NCBI RefSeq assembly: GCF_030818075.1
Contig: NZ_JAUSZZ010000001.1
Span: 992,001 to 1,056,000, forward strand
DNA from: Microbacterium proteolyticum
GTDB lineage: Bacteria > Actinomycetota > Actinomycetes > Actinomycetales > Microbacteriaceae
Direction of reading: 5' to 3'
Length of the DNA stretch: 64,000 nucleotides
Shown: positions 9,108 through 17,056 of the stretch, piece after piece
Layout: every line of letters begins with the position of its first letter
How positions within the stretch are numbered: the first letter of the stretch is position 1
The notes under the pieces: generated by a model
What the model was told of the DNA's origin: nothing
Seen by the model: the letters and a program-made list of their open reading frames with translations, nothing else
Database searches by the model: none
Made by a program: the position numbers and the translations under genes

Positions 9108-12080
9108 ATGAGATCGTCCGATTCCCGCCCGCCCCGAGCCGCACGGTTCTCGCGAGGGCTCGGCCTGTCGCTGACCGGCGTGCTCATCGCCTCCACGATG
9201 AGCCTGGTCGCGCCGGCGGCTCACGCTGCCGACGTCCCGACGCCGACGGCGCACTACGACATGTCGCACACGGGCACGACGCTGACCGACGTGTCCGGCA
9301 ACGGTCGCAACGCGTCGCTCACCGGCTTCACCGACGCGTCGTTCGCGGACGCCGCCGGCGACGCCGTGCTGCGCTTCAAGGCCGACGGCTACGCGGCCCT
9401 GCCGAAGGGCCTCGTCACCGGCACCGACAACGACTTCACCGTCGAGTACACCGTCTCGACGCAGACCTCCGCCAACCACTTCGGCTGGGTGATCGGCGAC
9501 GGGGTCGGGCCGTGGAACACCACGCAGCTCGGCAACCACATCTTCCTCAGCCCGCGCTCGGCGCAGGGCGGATACACCGACCAGGTGCTCGCGGCCATTC
9601 GCGTGAAGAACGGCAGCAGCAACGGCGAGAGCCGCATGCCGGCGGGCGGCGGGCTCAATCCCGGCTTCACCACGCTGACCATGGTCGGCGCGGGGAACAC
9701 GCTGACGCTCTACCGCGACGGCAGCGTCATCTCCACGCTCTCGCACACCAACGCGCTCAGCTCGATCATCCCGTCGGGCACCGTGCTGGGGTACCTCGGT
9801 CGTTCGCTCTACCAGGGTGACGCGCTGCTGCGAGCCGATGTCAGCGACGTGAAGTTCTGGGATTCGGCGCTGACCGCCGACCAGGTCTCGTCGAGCATGC
9901 CCACGGCGTCGCAGAAGTCCGCGACGACATCGGCGCTGCTGCGCGGCGACGTCCAGGCGATCATGCTGCGCGCCAACCCGTCCCTCGACAGCGTGTCGAG
10001 CGACCTCAACCTCGCGAGCTCGGTGAACGGCGTCGCCCTCACGTGGTCGTCGTCCAACCCGGCCGTGATCTCCAACACCGGTGTCGTCTCGCGCTCCATC
10101 ACGACGAACACCCCCGTCACCCTCACCGCCACGAGCTCGCTCGGGGTGTTGACCTACGACGTCATCGTCGTCGCGCCGAACGTCTCCACCGACCTGGATG
10201 CCATCTCCCTGGCATCCCGGACGACCGAGAACCTGCCGCTGGTCACGAAGGGCGCCGTCAACGGCGCGGCGATCACGTGGGCCTCGTCGGACGCGGCCCT
10301 GGTCACCCCGACGAAGGCCGATTACGCGGCGCAGGCGGTCGGCGCGGCCGACCCGTTCCGCGGCGGCGGAGTCGTGGCGCGTCCCGCCTATGGCGCGGGC
10401 GATGCGAAGGTCACGCTGACGGCCACGGCCACGCTCAACGGCCAGACCGCGCAGAAGAGCTTCGAGGTCACCGTGGCCGAGAAGGGGCGCTGGGCTCCGG
10501 ATGCCGGATACGCGGCGGCGTACTTCAAGTCCGACGGCGACGAGAAGATCTACCAGGCGGCCACGAACGGCAACGACTTCTTCTCGTTCTCGCCCGTCAA
10601 CGGCGGTCAGCCGGTCATCACCTCGACGACCGACACGAAGGGTCTGCGCGACCCGTACATCCTGCGGTCGAAGGACGGCGACAAGTACTACATGGTCGCC
10701 ACCGACCTCTGCATCAGCTGCGGCACCGGCTGGGGCCCCGCGCAGTCCGACGGCTCGCTGAAGATCGAGGTGTGGGAGTCCACCGACCTCGTGACGTGGA
10801 CGCGCACCAACGGCAAGAACGAGGGCATCACGATCAACCAGCCGGCGGCCGGCATGACCTGGGCGCCCGAGGCGTACTGGGACGATGCGCTGCAGTCGTA
10901 CGTCGTGCACTTCTCGTCGCGCCTGTACAGCAGTGCCTCGAAGACGAACTCCGACAACCTGCACGCCCGTGTCTTCTCCGTCCTGACGCGGGACTTCAAG
11001 ACGTTCACCTACCCGCCGACCGAGTGGCAGAACACCGGCTTCGCCCGTATCGACTCGACGGTGCAGAAGATCGGCGACTACTACTACCGCTTCACCAAGA
11101 ACGAAGAGGGTGGTGCGGCCGACGGCCTCGAGGCGGGCAAGGACATCTTCCTCGAGCGCTCCAAGGTCCTCACCGCCCCGACGACGCGGTCGAACTGGAA
11201 CGCCGACCCCGAGACGACCTGGCAGCTGACCGATACGAACATGACGGTGCCGGAGACGGGTCAGGCCGGTGAGGGGCCGCAGATCGTCAAGCTGAACGAG
11301 GGTGACCCGAACAACGCCGGGGGCGACGGCTACGCCTTCCTCGTCGACAACTTCGGGGCGGGCGGCTACCGCGCCTTCGTCACCACCGGGGCGGCCATCG
11401 CGAGCAGCTCGCAGGCCGATCGTCTGTCGCGTCGCGCGGACTGGAACGTGCGTCCGGTCGGCGGCCTGCCCGCCAGCCCCCGCCACGGCTCGTTCGTGAG
11501 CGTGAGCCAGTCGGTCCTCTCCGCGATGCAGGACTGGACGTCGGTCAAGGCGGTCGCCTCGACCACGACCCTCTCCCGGGACGGACGTACCGTCACCGCC
11601 GCCGTCGCCGCGGCCGACCGGGGCGATGTCGCCGGAACCGTCACCTTCTCGGGGGACGGATGGACGCAGACGGTGAAGCTCGATCAGCGCTCCGCGACGG
11701 TCGACGTGCCGGCGAACGTCCGCTCCGTGACCGCCCGATACGACGGGTACACCGACGGTCGCGTCACCGCATCCACCTCGGCGGCTCTGACGCTCGGCCT
11801 GCAGGTATCGGCCGTCGTCGCGAACCGCTGCGTGTCGGGCAAGGTGACGCAGATGGTGACGGTGACCAACAAGGATGCCGTCGCCGCCGACGTCACGGTG
11901 ACCAGCGCATTCGGGACGAAGCAGCTGACGCTGGCCGCGGGCAAGTCGGCGTCGACGGCCTTAGCGACGCGAGCGACGAGCGTCGAGGCGGGAACGGTCT
12001 CGATCGACGCCGTGGCCAGTGCGACGAAGGATGCCAAGACGTCATTCGCGGTGTCGGCACCGTCGGGCAGCTGCCGCTGA
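9108..12080 (+). CDS. Secreted LamG-GH43 glycosidase with C-terminal two-Cys module
   Basis: 990 residues. Signal peptide 1-41, LamG-like domain about 44-265, two Ig-like spacers (about 275-360 and 362-456), GH43 propeller about 460-800, an Ig-like domain rich in beta strands 815-895 and the shared module 902-990 (C908, C989). GH43 residues: D515 (LRDPY), D649 (RIDSTV), E722 (GEGPQIV), with WAPEAY and SPRHGS. The layout is that of the divergent neighbour, but sequence identity is modest, so they are likely old paralogues with different linkages. A pair of cysteines (CISCG, 535-539) near propeller blade 1 is not shared with the neighbour. Predicted role: extracellular release of arabinose or arabino-oligosaccharides. 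Confidence 0.88.
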   Translation: MRSSDSRPPRAARFSRGLGLSLTGVLIASTMSLVAPAAHAADVPTPTAHYDMSHTGTTLTDVSGNGRNASLTGFTDASFADAAGDAVLRFKADGYAALPKGLVTGTDNDFTVEYTVSTQTSANHFGWVIGDGVGPWNTTQLGNHIFLSPRSAQGGYTDQVLAAIRVKNGSSNGESRMPAGGGLNPGFTTLTMVGAGNTLTLYRDGSVISTLSHTNALSSIIPSGTVLGYLGRSLYQGDALLRADVSDVKFWDSALTADQVSSSMPTASQKSATTSALLRGDVQAIMLRANPSLDSVSSDLNLASSVNGVALTWSSSNPAVISNTGVVSRSITTNTPVTLTATSSLGVLTYDVIVVAPNVSTDLDAISLASRTTENLPLVTKGAVNGAAITWASSDAALVTPTKADYAAQAVGAADPFRGGGVVARPAYGAGDAKVTLTATATLNGQTAQKSFEVTVAEKGRWAPDAGYAAAYFKSDGDEKIYQAATNGNDFFSFSPVNGGQPVITSTTDTKGLRDPYILRSKDGDKYYMVATDLCISCGTGWGPAQSDGSLKIEVWESTDLVTWTRTNGKNEGITINQPAAGMTWAPEAYWDDALQSYVVHFSSRLYSSASKTNSDNLHARVFSVLTRDFKTFTYPPTEWQNTGFARIDSTVQKIGDYYYRFTKNEEGGAADGLEAGKDIFLERSKVLTAPTTRSNWNADPETTWQLTDTNMTVPETGQAGEGPQIVKLNEGDPNNAGGDGYAFLVDNFGAGGYRAFVTTGAAIASSSQADRLSRRADWNVRPVGGLPASPRHGSFVSVSQSVLSAMQDWTSVKAVASTTTLSRDGRTVTAAVAAADRGDVAGTVTFSGDGWTQTVKLDQRSATVDVPANVRSVTARYDGYTDGRVTASTSAALTLGLQVSAVVANRCVSGKVTQMVTVTNKDAVAADVTVTSAFGTKQLTLAAGKSASTALATRATSVEAGTVSIDAVASATKDAKTSFAVSAPSGSCR

Positions 12081-12209
12081 CCGACGCCGGCGCGGTGGGT
12101 GCGCTCGGGCGTCCGGGCGCACTCACCGGCATGGCGGAGCTCGCGTTCCTCGCGCCGACGCACCCGTCGGCGCGGGCTCGTATGCGTCCGCCGGCATACG
12201 GTCCACCCC

Positions 12210-12249
12210 AGATGTCGGGAAGACGATCTGAGTCTTGTCTTCCCCATCT
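12210..12249 (+). terminator. Hairpin after the 9108 GH43 gene
   Basis: GGGAAGAC (12217-12224) pairs with GTCTTCCC (12237-12244), extended by AGAT/ATCT at the base. It ends directly before the operator of the surface cluster, so it separates the two transcripts. Confidence 0.55.
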
Positions 12250-12264
12250 GTTCTCGCTAACATT
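12235..12264 (+). promoter_or_regulatory. Promoter with AraR-type operator, for the WxL-like surface cluster
   Basis: Operator copy TGTTCTCGCTAACA at 12250-12263 differs from the consensus at one base. TTGTCT (12235-12240), 18-nt spacer and TAACAT (12259-12264) repeat the design seen upstream of the GH43 genes. This places the surface cluster in the same regulon. Confidence 0.68.
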
Positions 12265-12373
12265 TGAGGTGCGCGGGTCGTGGGTGACCCGGATCCCTCC
12301 CGTAGCAACCGGAGCGTCCGGTGAGCGTTGTGGTCGTTCGACGTCGGTGTCGGATGAAGAAATGGAGTTGACA

Positions 12374-13012
12374 ATGAAGTTTTCCAAGGGTTTTGCTGCG
12401 CGTATCGCCGTGGCGACCGTGGGCGGCCTGGTGCTGATCGGAACGGCCGGTGCGGCCTCCGCGGCTGAGCAGGTCGGCGGTGAGGACGTCGACGTCAACG
12501 TCGACATCGCCGACACCGGAGCGGAGAGCCTGAGCCTGACCATCGCCGGCACGAAGGCGACGCTCGCAGAGACCGCGTCCGGCGTCGCCGACGTGCGTCA
12601 GTTCGACGGCACCCTCCCGACGGTCACCGTCACGGACACCCGCGACGTCGCCGACATCCCGGCGAACACGTGGTGGTACGTGACCGGCCAGGCGTCCGAC
12701 TTCGTCGGCCCCGACGGCGCCATCATCACCGCCGACCACTTCGGCTGGACCCCGCAAGCGGTCGACGACGGCGACACCGGTCTGATCGCCGTGGGCGACG
12801 AGGTCGGCACGTCCCTGGACTCCGGCCCGAACGCCGTCGGCCTCGTCGGCCAGGAGCTGCTCTACGCCTCCCTCGAGTCGGCGACCGTCCGCGAGAGCGG
12901 AGAGACGTCGTGGACGGCTGACGCCGCGCTGGTGCTGAAGACCGATGCCGGTGTCACCCCGGGTGCGTACACCTCCAAGCTGACCCTGTCGCTCTTCGAG
13001 GACGTGTTCTGA
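12374..13012 (+). CDS. WxL-like secreted surface protein
   Basis: 212 residues from ATG 12374, chosen because GGAG lies 6 bases upstream; ATG 12362 has no such site. Signal peptide 1-31 (AGAASA^AEQ), then a beta-rich mature part with GGEDVDVNVDI at its start, TWWYVTGQ in the middle and YTSKLTLSLFE at the end. The compact beta pattern, size and position next to a DUF916 gene and a small LPxTG gene match WxL proteins, which bind peptidoglycan non-covalently. The exact W-x-L residues are not perfectly kept, so this is WxL-like. In lactobacilli such sets (csc clusters) are linked to plant polysaccharide use, which agrees with the operator upstream. Confidence 0.62.
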   Translation: MKFSKGFAARIAVATVGGLVLIGTAGAASAAEQVGGEDVDVNVDIADTGAESLSLTIAGTKATLAETASGVADVRQFDGTLPTVTVTDTRDVADIPANTWWYVTGQASDFVGPDGAIITADHFGWTPQAVDDGDTGLIAVGDEVGTSLDSGPNAVGLVGQELLYASLESATVRESGETSWTADAALVLKTDAGVTPGAYTSKLTLSLFEDVF

Positions 13013-13038
13013 GCCGACCAGCCGTAAACTCGGTTACT

Positions 13039-13072
13039 CGCGGGCCGGGTCCTGACAGGGACTCGGCCCGCG
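13039..13072 (+). terminator. Hairpin between WxL-like and DUF916 genes (likely partial terminator)
   Basis: 14-bp stem with one G-T pair (CGCGGGCCGGGTCC 13039-13052 with 13059-13072), loop of 6, followed by GTTT. Within an apparent operon, such a hairpin would give more of the secreted WxL-like protein than of the membrane partner. Confidence 0.6.
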
Positions 13073-13132
13073 GTTTCGCGGGAGTGACGAGGTCGCCGCG
13101 GTCGATGACGATCTGGAGAGTGACGAAGCGGT

Positions 13133-14260
13133 ATGTCTGAGAACCGCCCCTTTCTCATGCGGGCGACGATGGTGCTGCTGGCCGTCGTCGCGACGGTGTT
13201 CCTCGGCGTGCCCGCCGCGCATGCCGCCTCCGACACCGACATCACCTGGGCGGTGACGCCGGCGGATGAGTCGGGTCCGGACAAGCGCGGCATCATCCAG
13301 CAGGAGCTGGACCCGGGAGCCTCCCGCCAGGACTTCCTGGCGGTGCGCAACCTGAGCCGTTCGGAGGTGACCTTCGCGCTGACCGCGGCGGACGGCTTCT
13401 ACACGCCGACGGGGCGCTTCAACATGCTGCCCTCCGACCAGGAGTCCGTGGACGCCGGTCTCTGGATCGATATCGCGGACACCGTCACGGTCGCCCCGAA
13501 CGCGATCGTCGTCGTGCCCTTCACCACGACGGTGCCCGACGACGCCATTCCCGGCGACCACGCGGCGGGTATCGCGGCGTCGGTCTTGTCGACCGGTACC
13601 GACGCCTCCGGGGCCGAGGTGGGCGTGGAGAGCCGCGTCGGCTTCCGCGTCATGACCCGCGTCACCGGCGACATCGTGCCGTCGTTCGCTGTCACGGGGA
13701 TCGACGCGTCATACGACATGTCGTGGAACCCGTTCCGCCCCGGCGCCGCCCACACGACGTTCACGGTCGAGAACACCGGCAACGCCAGCCTGCTCGTCAC
13801 CGGAACGGCGGCGATCGGCACCGGTTCGGCGGCCTTCCCCGAAGACGGCGCCCCCCGGCAGGAGCTCCTGCCCGGCGAGTCCCGCTCGTTCACGGTGACC
13901 ACGCCGGATGTGTGGCCGACGATCTTCGTTCCGGGTTCCATCGACGTCGTCCCGACGGCCACGGATCTCGGCGGCGATGCTGTCGAGGTGGCGCCCCGGT
14001 CGACCGATGCGTCGCTGTGGGCCTTCCCCGTCTCGCAGGCGCTCGTGCTCCTGGGCGTCCTGCTCATCGTCGCCGCGATGTTCTGGCGGCGCCGCCGGTT
14101 CGAGGCCGCCCTCGATCGCGCGCGTGCGGAGGGTCGAGCGGCTGCCGGCGCTCCGGCCGAGTCCGCCGGGTCGGCGGTCTCGTCCGAGAACGCCCCCGCG
14201 CGGGGAGCCGGTGCGGACCGCGCCGAGAGTCCGTGGACGTCGCCCACGGGGAGGCCGTGA
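13133..14260 (+). CDS. DUF916 (WxL-interacting, peptidoglycan-binding) membrane protein
   Basis: 375 residues. Signal peptide 1-32, then ITWAVTPADESGPD and the DUF916 pattern LDPGASRQDFLAVRNLS, DGFYTPTGRF and PGDHAAGIAASV (about 35-175). A second beta domain (about 180-295) follows, then one TM helix (about 300-322) and a basic cytoplasmic tail RRRRFEAALDRARAEGR. DUF916 proteins bind WxL proteins and peptidoglycan in Gram-positive surface complexes (CscA type). The residues and the gene order support that family here. The tail after residue 340 is Ala/Ser-rich and of low complexity. Confidence 0.75.
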   Translation: MSENRPFLMRATMVLLAVVATVFLGVPAAHAASDTDITWAVTPADESGPDKRGIIQQELDPGASRQDFLAVRNLSRSEVTFALTAADGFYTPTGRFNMLPSDQESVDAGLWIDIADTVTVAPNAIVVVPFTTTVPDDAIPGDHAAGIAASVLSTGTDASGAEVGVESRVGFRVMTRVTGDIVPSFAVTGIDASYDMSWNPFRPGAAHTTFTVENTGNASLLVTGTAAIGTGSAAFPEDGAPRQELLPGESRSFTVTTPDVWPTIFVPGSIDVVPTATDLGGDAVEVAPRSTDASLWAFPVSQALVLLGVLLIVAAMFWRRRRFEAALDRARAEGRAAAGAPAESAGSAVSSENAPARGAGADRAESPWTSPTGRP

Positions 14261-14568
14261 TGTCGGCCGGTCCGACGGGGTCGCTGCACGACGACGACTT
14301 CTTCATCACGGTCGAGATCGCGCCCCTCCCGAGTCCTCCGTCGGTCCTTCCGCCCCCCGCGTCCGACGGCTCGTCGTCGGTGTGGGCGGGTCTCGGCCAG
14401 GGCTGGCTCCCCGCGACCGGCGCGGAGCCGGCGTGGCTCGTCGGCGGCGGTGCCCTCCTCCTCGTCGTTCTCGGCGTCGTCCTGCTCCGCGCCCGGCGTC
14501 GCGCCTCGCCTTCGCCGTCCCCCTCTCCCGCGCCTGGGCCCGCGAGAGACGTTCCGCGGGATCTCTGA
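14260..14568 (+). CDS. Small LPATG-TM surface protein (csc-type), no signal peptide seen
   Basis: 102 residues from ATG 14260, overlapping the DUF916 stop by one base. Residues 50-54 are LPATG, followed by a hydrophobic helix (about 58-76) and RARRR, the form of a sortase signal. Unusually, the N-terminus (MSAGPTGSLHDDDFF) is not a signal peptide, and 20 Pro/Ser-rich residues follow the basic stop-transfer. It may be a truncated CscD-like protein or a single-pass anchor that is not sorted. Its position as third gene after WxL-like and DUF916 completes the csc pattern. Confidence 0.6.
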   Translation: MSAGPTGSLHDDDFFITVEIAPLPSPPSVLPPPASDGSSSVWAGLGQGWLPATGAEPAWLVGGGALLLVVLGVVLLRARRRASPSPSPSPAPGPARDVPRDL

Positions 14569-14716
14569 GCGACGTGTGGTGAGGCCCGTCCCAGCGAAAT
14601 GTTCGCGTGCTATAGAGTGGCCAGATCGACTTGCCGGGGGGCGCTGTCCGAAGTCTGCCGCGTGTTCCGTTATTTTCGGTACACCCGTGATCGCCGGCGG
14701 AATCGGATGAACCTCA

Positions 14717-15739
14717 ATGCCTCAGTCCTCTGACCGCGGGTGGCAGCGGCCCAGTATCTACGACGTCGCGCGACGCGCGGGTGTGTCGCACATGACGGTG
14801 TCGCGGGTGCTCAACAATCACCCGAACATCCGCGAGTCGACGCGGTCGCGCGTGCTGCAGGCCATCGAGGAGATGAACTACACGCCGAGCTCGATCGCCC
14901 GCGCCCTCGCGACCCGGCGTGCTCGCAGGATCGGTGTCGTCATCGATGGCCCCGTGCAGAACGGTCCCAACAACACCCTGCGTGCGCTCGAGAAGGCCGC
15001 GCGGGGGGTGGGCTACGCGGTGAGCGCGTTCTCCATCAGCGACGAGGACTCGTCGCAGATGGACTCCGGTGTGATGGAACTGGTGACCCAGGGCGTGGAC
15101 GCCCTGTGCATCATCGCTCCCCGGGCGTCATCGTTGGATCTGCTGCGCCAGCAGAGCGTCGGACTCCCGACCATCGTGATCAAGGCCGAGGCCGACTCGG
15201 TGTGGCACACGGTCGGCGTCGATCAACGGCAGGGAGCCCGACTGGCCGTCCGGCACCTGATCGAGCTCGGTCACCGCCGGATCGCTCACCTCGCCGGTCC
15301 CATGGACTGGTTCGACGCCCGGGAGCGCACGGAGGGATGGCGCGAGAGCCTGGCCGAGGCGGGGCTGGAAGAGGGACCGTTCCTCATCGGCAACTGGAGT
15401 TCCGATTTCGGCTACGAGTTCGGCCGGTCCTCCGACCTGGGAGACACCACCGCGGTGTTCGCGGCGAACGACCAGATCGCCCTCGGCGTCATCCACGGGC
15501 TCCACGGTCGCGGCATCCGTGTTCCGGAAGACATCAGCGTGGTCGGGTTCGACGACCTGTCAGACGCGCGTCATTTCCTGCCGCCGCTCACGACCGTGCG
15601 GCAGGACTTCTGGGAGCTCGGCGAACTCGCCCTGCAGCAGATCATCGCCGCCATCGAAGGCGACGTCGAACCCACTCACGACATGATCCAACCGCGCCTC
15701 ATCGTGCGCGAGTCGACGGCATCCGCGGCGTCTGCGTAG
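14717..15739 (+). CDS. LacI-family regulator, probable arabinose-responsive AraR-like repressor
   Basis: 340 residues. HTH and hinge at 11-70 (SIYDVARRAGVSHMTVSRVL, then NYTPSSIARALA), followed by a periplasmic-binding-like effector domain (70-335) with VVIDGPVQNG, GVDQRQGARLAVRHLIELGH, FAANDQIALGV and VVGFDDL. It lies directly upstream of the arabinose import and catabolic operon. A palindrome near TGTTANCGNTAACA precedes that operon and most secreted enzyme genes, so I assign this site to this protein. Binding and effector (arabinose or arabino-oligosaccharide) are inferred. No clear copy of the site is seen before its own gene; TATAGAGT at 14611-14618 is a possible -10 region. Confidence 0.85.
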   Translation: MPQSSDRGWQRPSIYDVARRAGVSHMTVSRVLNNHPNIRESTRSRVLQAIEEMNYTPSSIARALATRRARRIGVVIDGPVQNGPNNTLRALEKAARGVGYAVSAFSISDEDSSQMDSGVMELVTQGVDALCIIAPRASSLDLLRQQSVGLPTIVIKAEADSVWHTVGVDQRQGARLAVRHLIELGHRRIAHLAGPMDWFDARERTEGWRESLAEAGLEEGPFLIGNWSSDFGYEFGRSSDLGDTTAVFAANDQIALGVIHGLHGRGIRVPEDISVVGFDDLSDARHFLPPLTTVRQDFWELGELALQQIIAAIEGDVEPTHDMIQPRLIVRESTASAASA

Positions 15740-15823
15740 TGCCGCGCGCGACCGTCCCGACGGCTCGCGAGCACCGGCGTGATCGAGTTGTGATCTGATT
15801 CGCGAACATTCTCGTTCTCGCTC

Positions 15824-15852
15824 TTGCGCTCGGCTTTGTTAGCGCGCACACT
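15824..15852 (+). promoter_or_regulatory. Promoter with AraR-type operator, for the arabinose import/catabolic operon
   Basis: Operator copy TGTTAGCGCGCACA at 15837-15850 (10 of 12 fixed positions). TTGCGC (15824-15829), 17-nt spacer and CACACT (15847-15852) form a weak promoter, with the operator in the spacer and over the -10 box. The 5' leader to the first gene is about 80 bases. Confidence 0.6.
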
Positions 15853-15934
15853 GGACCTGACCAAGAGTGCCGCTCAAAGCTGCACAGCACTCCTCTCCAA
15901 CCCGATGCTGGAGAGATCTCAAGGAGGAGAACAC

Positions 15935-16945
15935 ATGTCGATTTCGAAGCGCATGCGCGGCGTCGTCGGATTCATCGGAGCGGGCGTCGTCGCCCTGAGC
16001 CTGGCCGGCTGCGCCGGCGGCTCCAGCTCGGGTGGCGAAGGGGACGCCGCGGGGGGAGACGATGTCGTCACCGTCGGCTTCGTCGCCGTCGGCCCCGAGG
16101 GCGGCTGGCGCAACGCCAACGAGCAGGCGATCAAGGACGCCTTCACGGCCGACGCCGGCTTCGACCTGAAGTACGCCCCCGCCGCCAGCCCGAGCGACCA
16201 GAAGTCGCAGCTCGACGCCTTCGCGACCTTCGTCAACGACGAGGTCGACGTCATCCTGCTCACCGCCACCGAGGCGTCGGGCTGGGAGTCGTCGCTCGAG
16301 CTCGCCAAGGAGGCGGAGATTCCCGTCGTGCTCCTCGACCGCGGTGTCGACGCGTCCGACGACCTCTACGTCACGCGCATCGCCCCCGACAACAAGCAGG
16401 TCGCGGAGTCGGTGGGCTCGTGGGCCGTGTCGACGTTCCCGAGCGGCGCGAAGTACTTCGTCCTCGAGGGCGTCCCGGGCCTGTCCGTCGTCAACGAGCG
16501 CAACGAGGGCTTCGACGCCGAGGTCAGCAGCGCTTCGGGCTTCACCAAGGTGGGCGCTCAGACCGCCAACTGGAAGACCGACGAGGGCAAGTCCGTCATC
16601 GAGACCGTCCTGAAGGCCAACAACAACGACATCCAGTTCATCTTCGCCCAGAACGACGAGATGGGCATCGGCGCGGCGCAGGCCGTGTCCGCCGCGGGCC
16701 TGACCCCGGGCACCGACGTCAAGATCGCCACCATCGACGGCACCAAGGGCGCGCTCGAGGCCCTGGCCGCCGGCCAGCTGAGCTTCGTCGCTCAGTACAA
16801 CCCGTTCTTCGGTGACACCGCCGTCGAGGCCGTGCAGAAGGCTCTCGCCGGCGAGACCGTCGACAAGACGATCATCGTCGACAGCGCGATCTTCGACTCG
16901 CCCGAGGCGGCCGAGACCGCGCTGTCCGAGGGCCTGGGCTTCTAA
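15935..16945 (+). CDS. Sugar-binding lipoprotein of a furanose ABC importer (YtfQ-like)
   Basis: 336 residues from ATG 15935 with an AAGGAGGAGA site. Lipobox LAGC with C26, then a Ser/Gly linker. VTVGFVAVGPEGGWRNANEQ, LLDRGVD, IAPDNKQVAE, VLEGVPGLSVVNERNEGF and AQNDEMGIGAAQA are typical of the YtfQ (galactofuranose/arabinofuranose) branch of periplasmic-binding proteins. With an operon that ends in araDBA, the likely ligand is L-arabinose or arabinofuranose. It is followed by a hairpin that should favour its own mRNA over the downstream genes. Confidence 0.87.
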   Translation: MSISKRMRGVVGFIGAGVVALSLAGCAGGSSSGGEGDAAGGDDVVTVGFVAVGPEGGWRNANEQAIKDAFTADAGFDLKYAPAASPSDQKSQLDAFATFVNDEVDVILLTATEASGWESSLELAKEAEIPVVLLDRGVDASDDLYVTRIAPDNKQVAESVGSWAVSTFPSGAKYFVLEGVPGLSVVNERNEGFDAEVSSASGFTKVGAQTANWKTDEGKSVIETVLKANNNDIQFIFAQNDEMGIGAAQAVSAAGLTPGTDVKIATIDGTKGALEALAAGQLSFVAQYNPFFGDTAVEAVQKALAGETVDKTIIVDSAIFDSPEAAETALSEGLGF

Positions 16946-16984
16946 GCCCCGTCCCGCCCGCTCGAACAGTACGACCCACGGAGT

Positions 16985-17009
16985 GGGGGCGGCCCGCCGG
17001 GCTGCCCCC
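16985..17009 (+). terminator. Intra-operon hairpin after the binding-protein gene
   Basis: 11-bp stem with one G-T pair (GGGGGCGGCCC 16985-16995 with 16999-17009) and a 3-base loop. There is no T-tract. The position after a solute-binding-protein gene is the usual place for a partial terminator or mRNA 3'-end stabiliser. Confidence 0.55.
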
Positions 17010-17056
17010 GCTCCCCATTCCCTACCCGCTCCGTACAGCGAGGAAGTTCGTCAGCG

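Noticed and set aside
14650..14690. Autoregulatory operator in front of the first LacI gene
   Set aside because: TGTTCCGTTATTTTCGGTACA only loosely resembles the consensus and has the wrong spacing.
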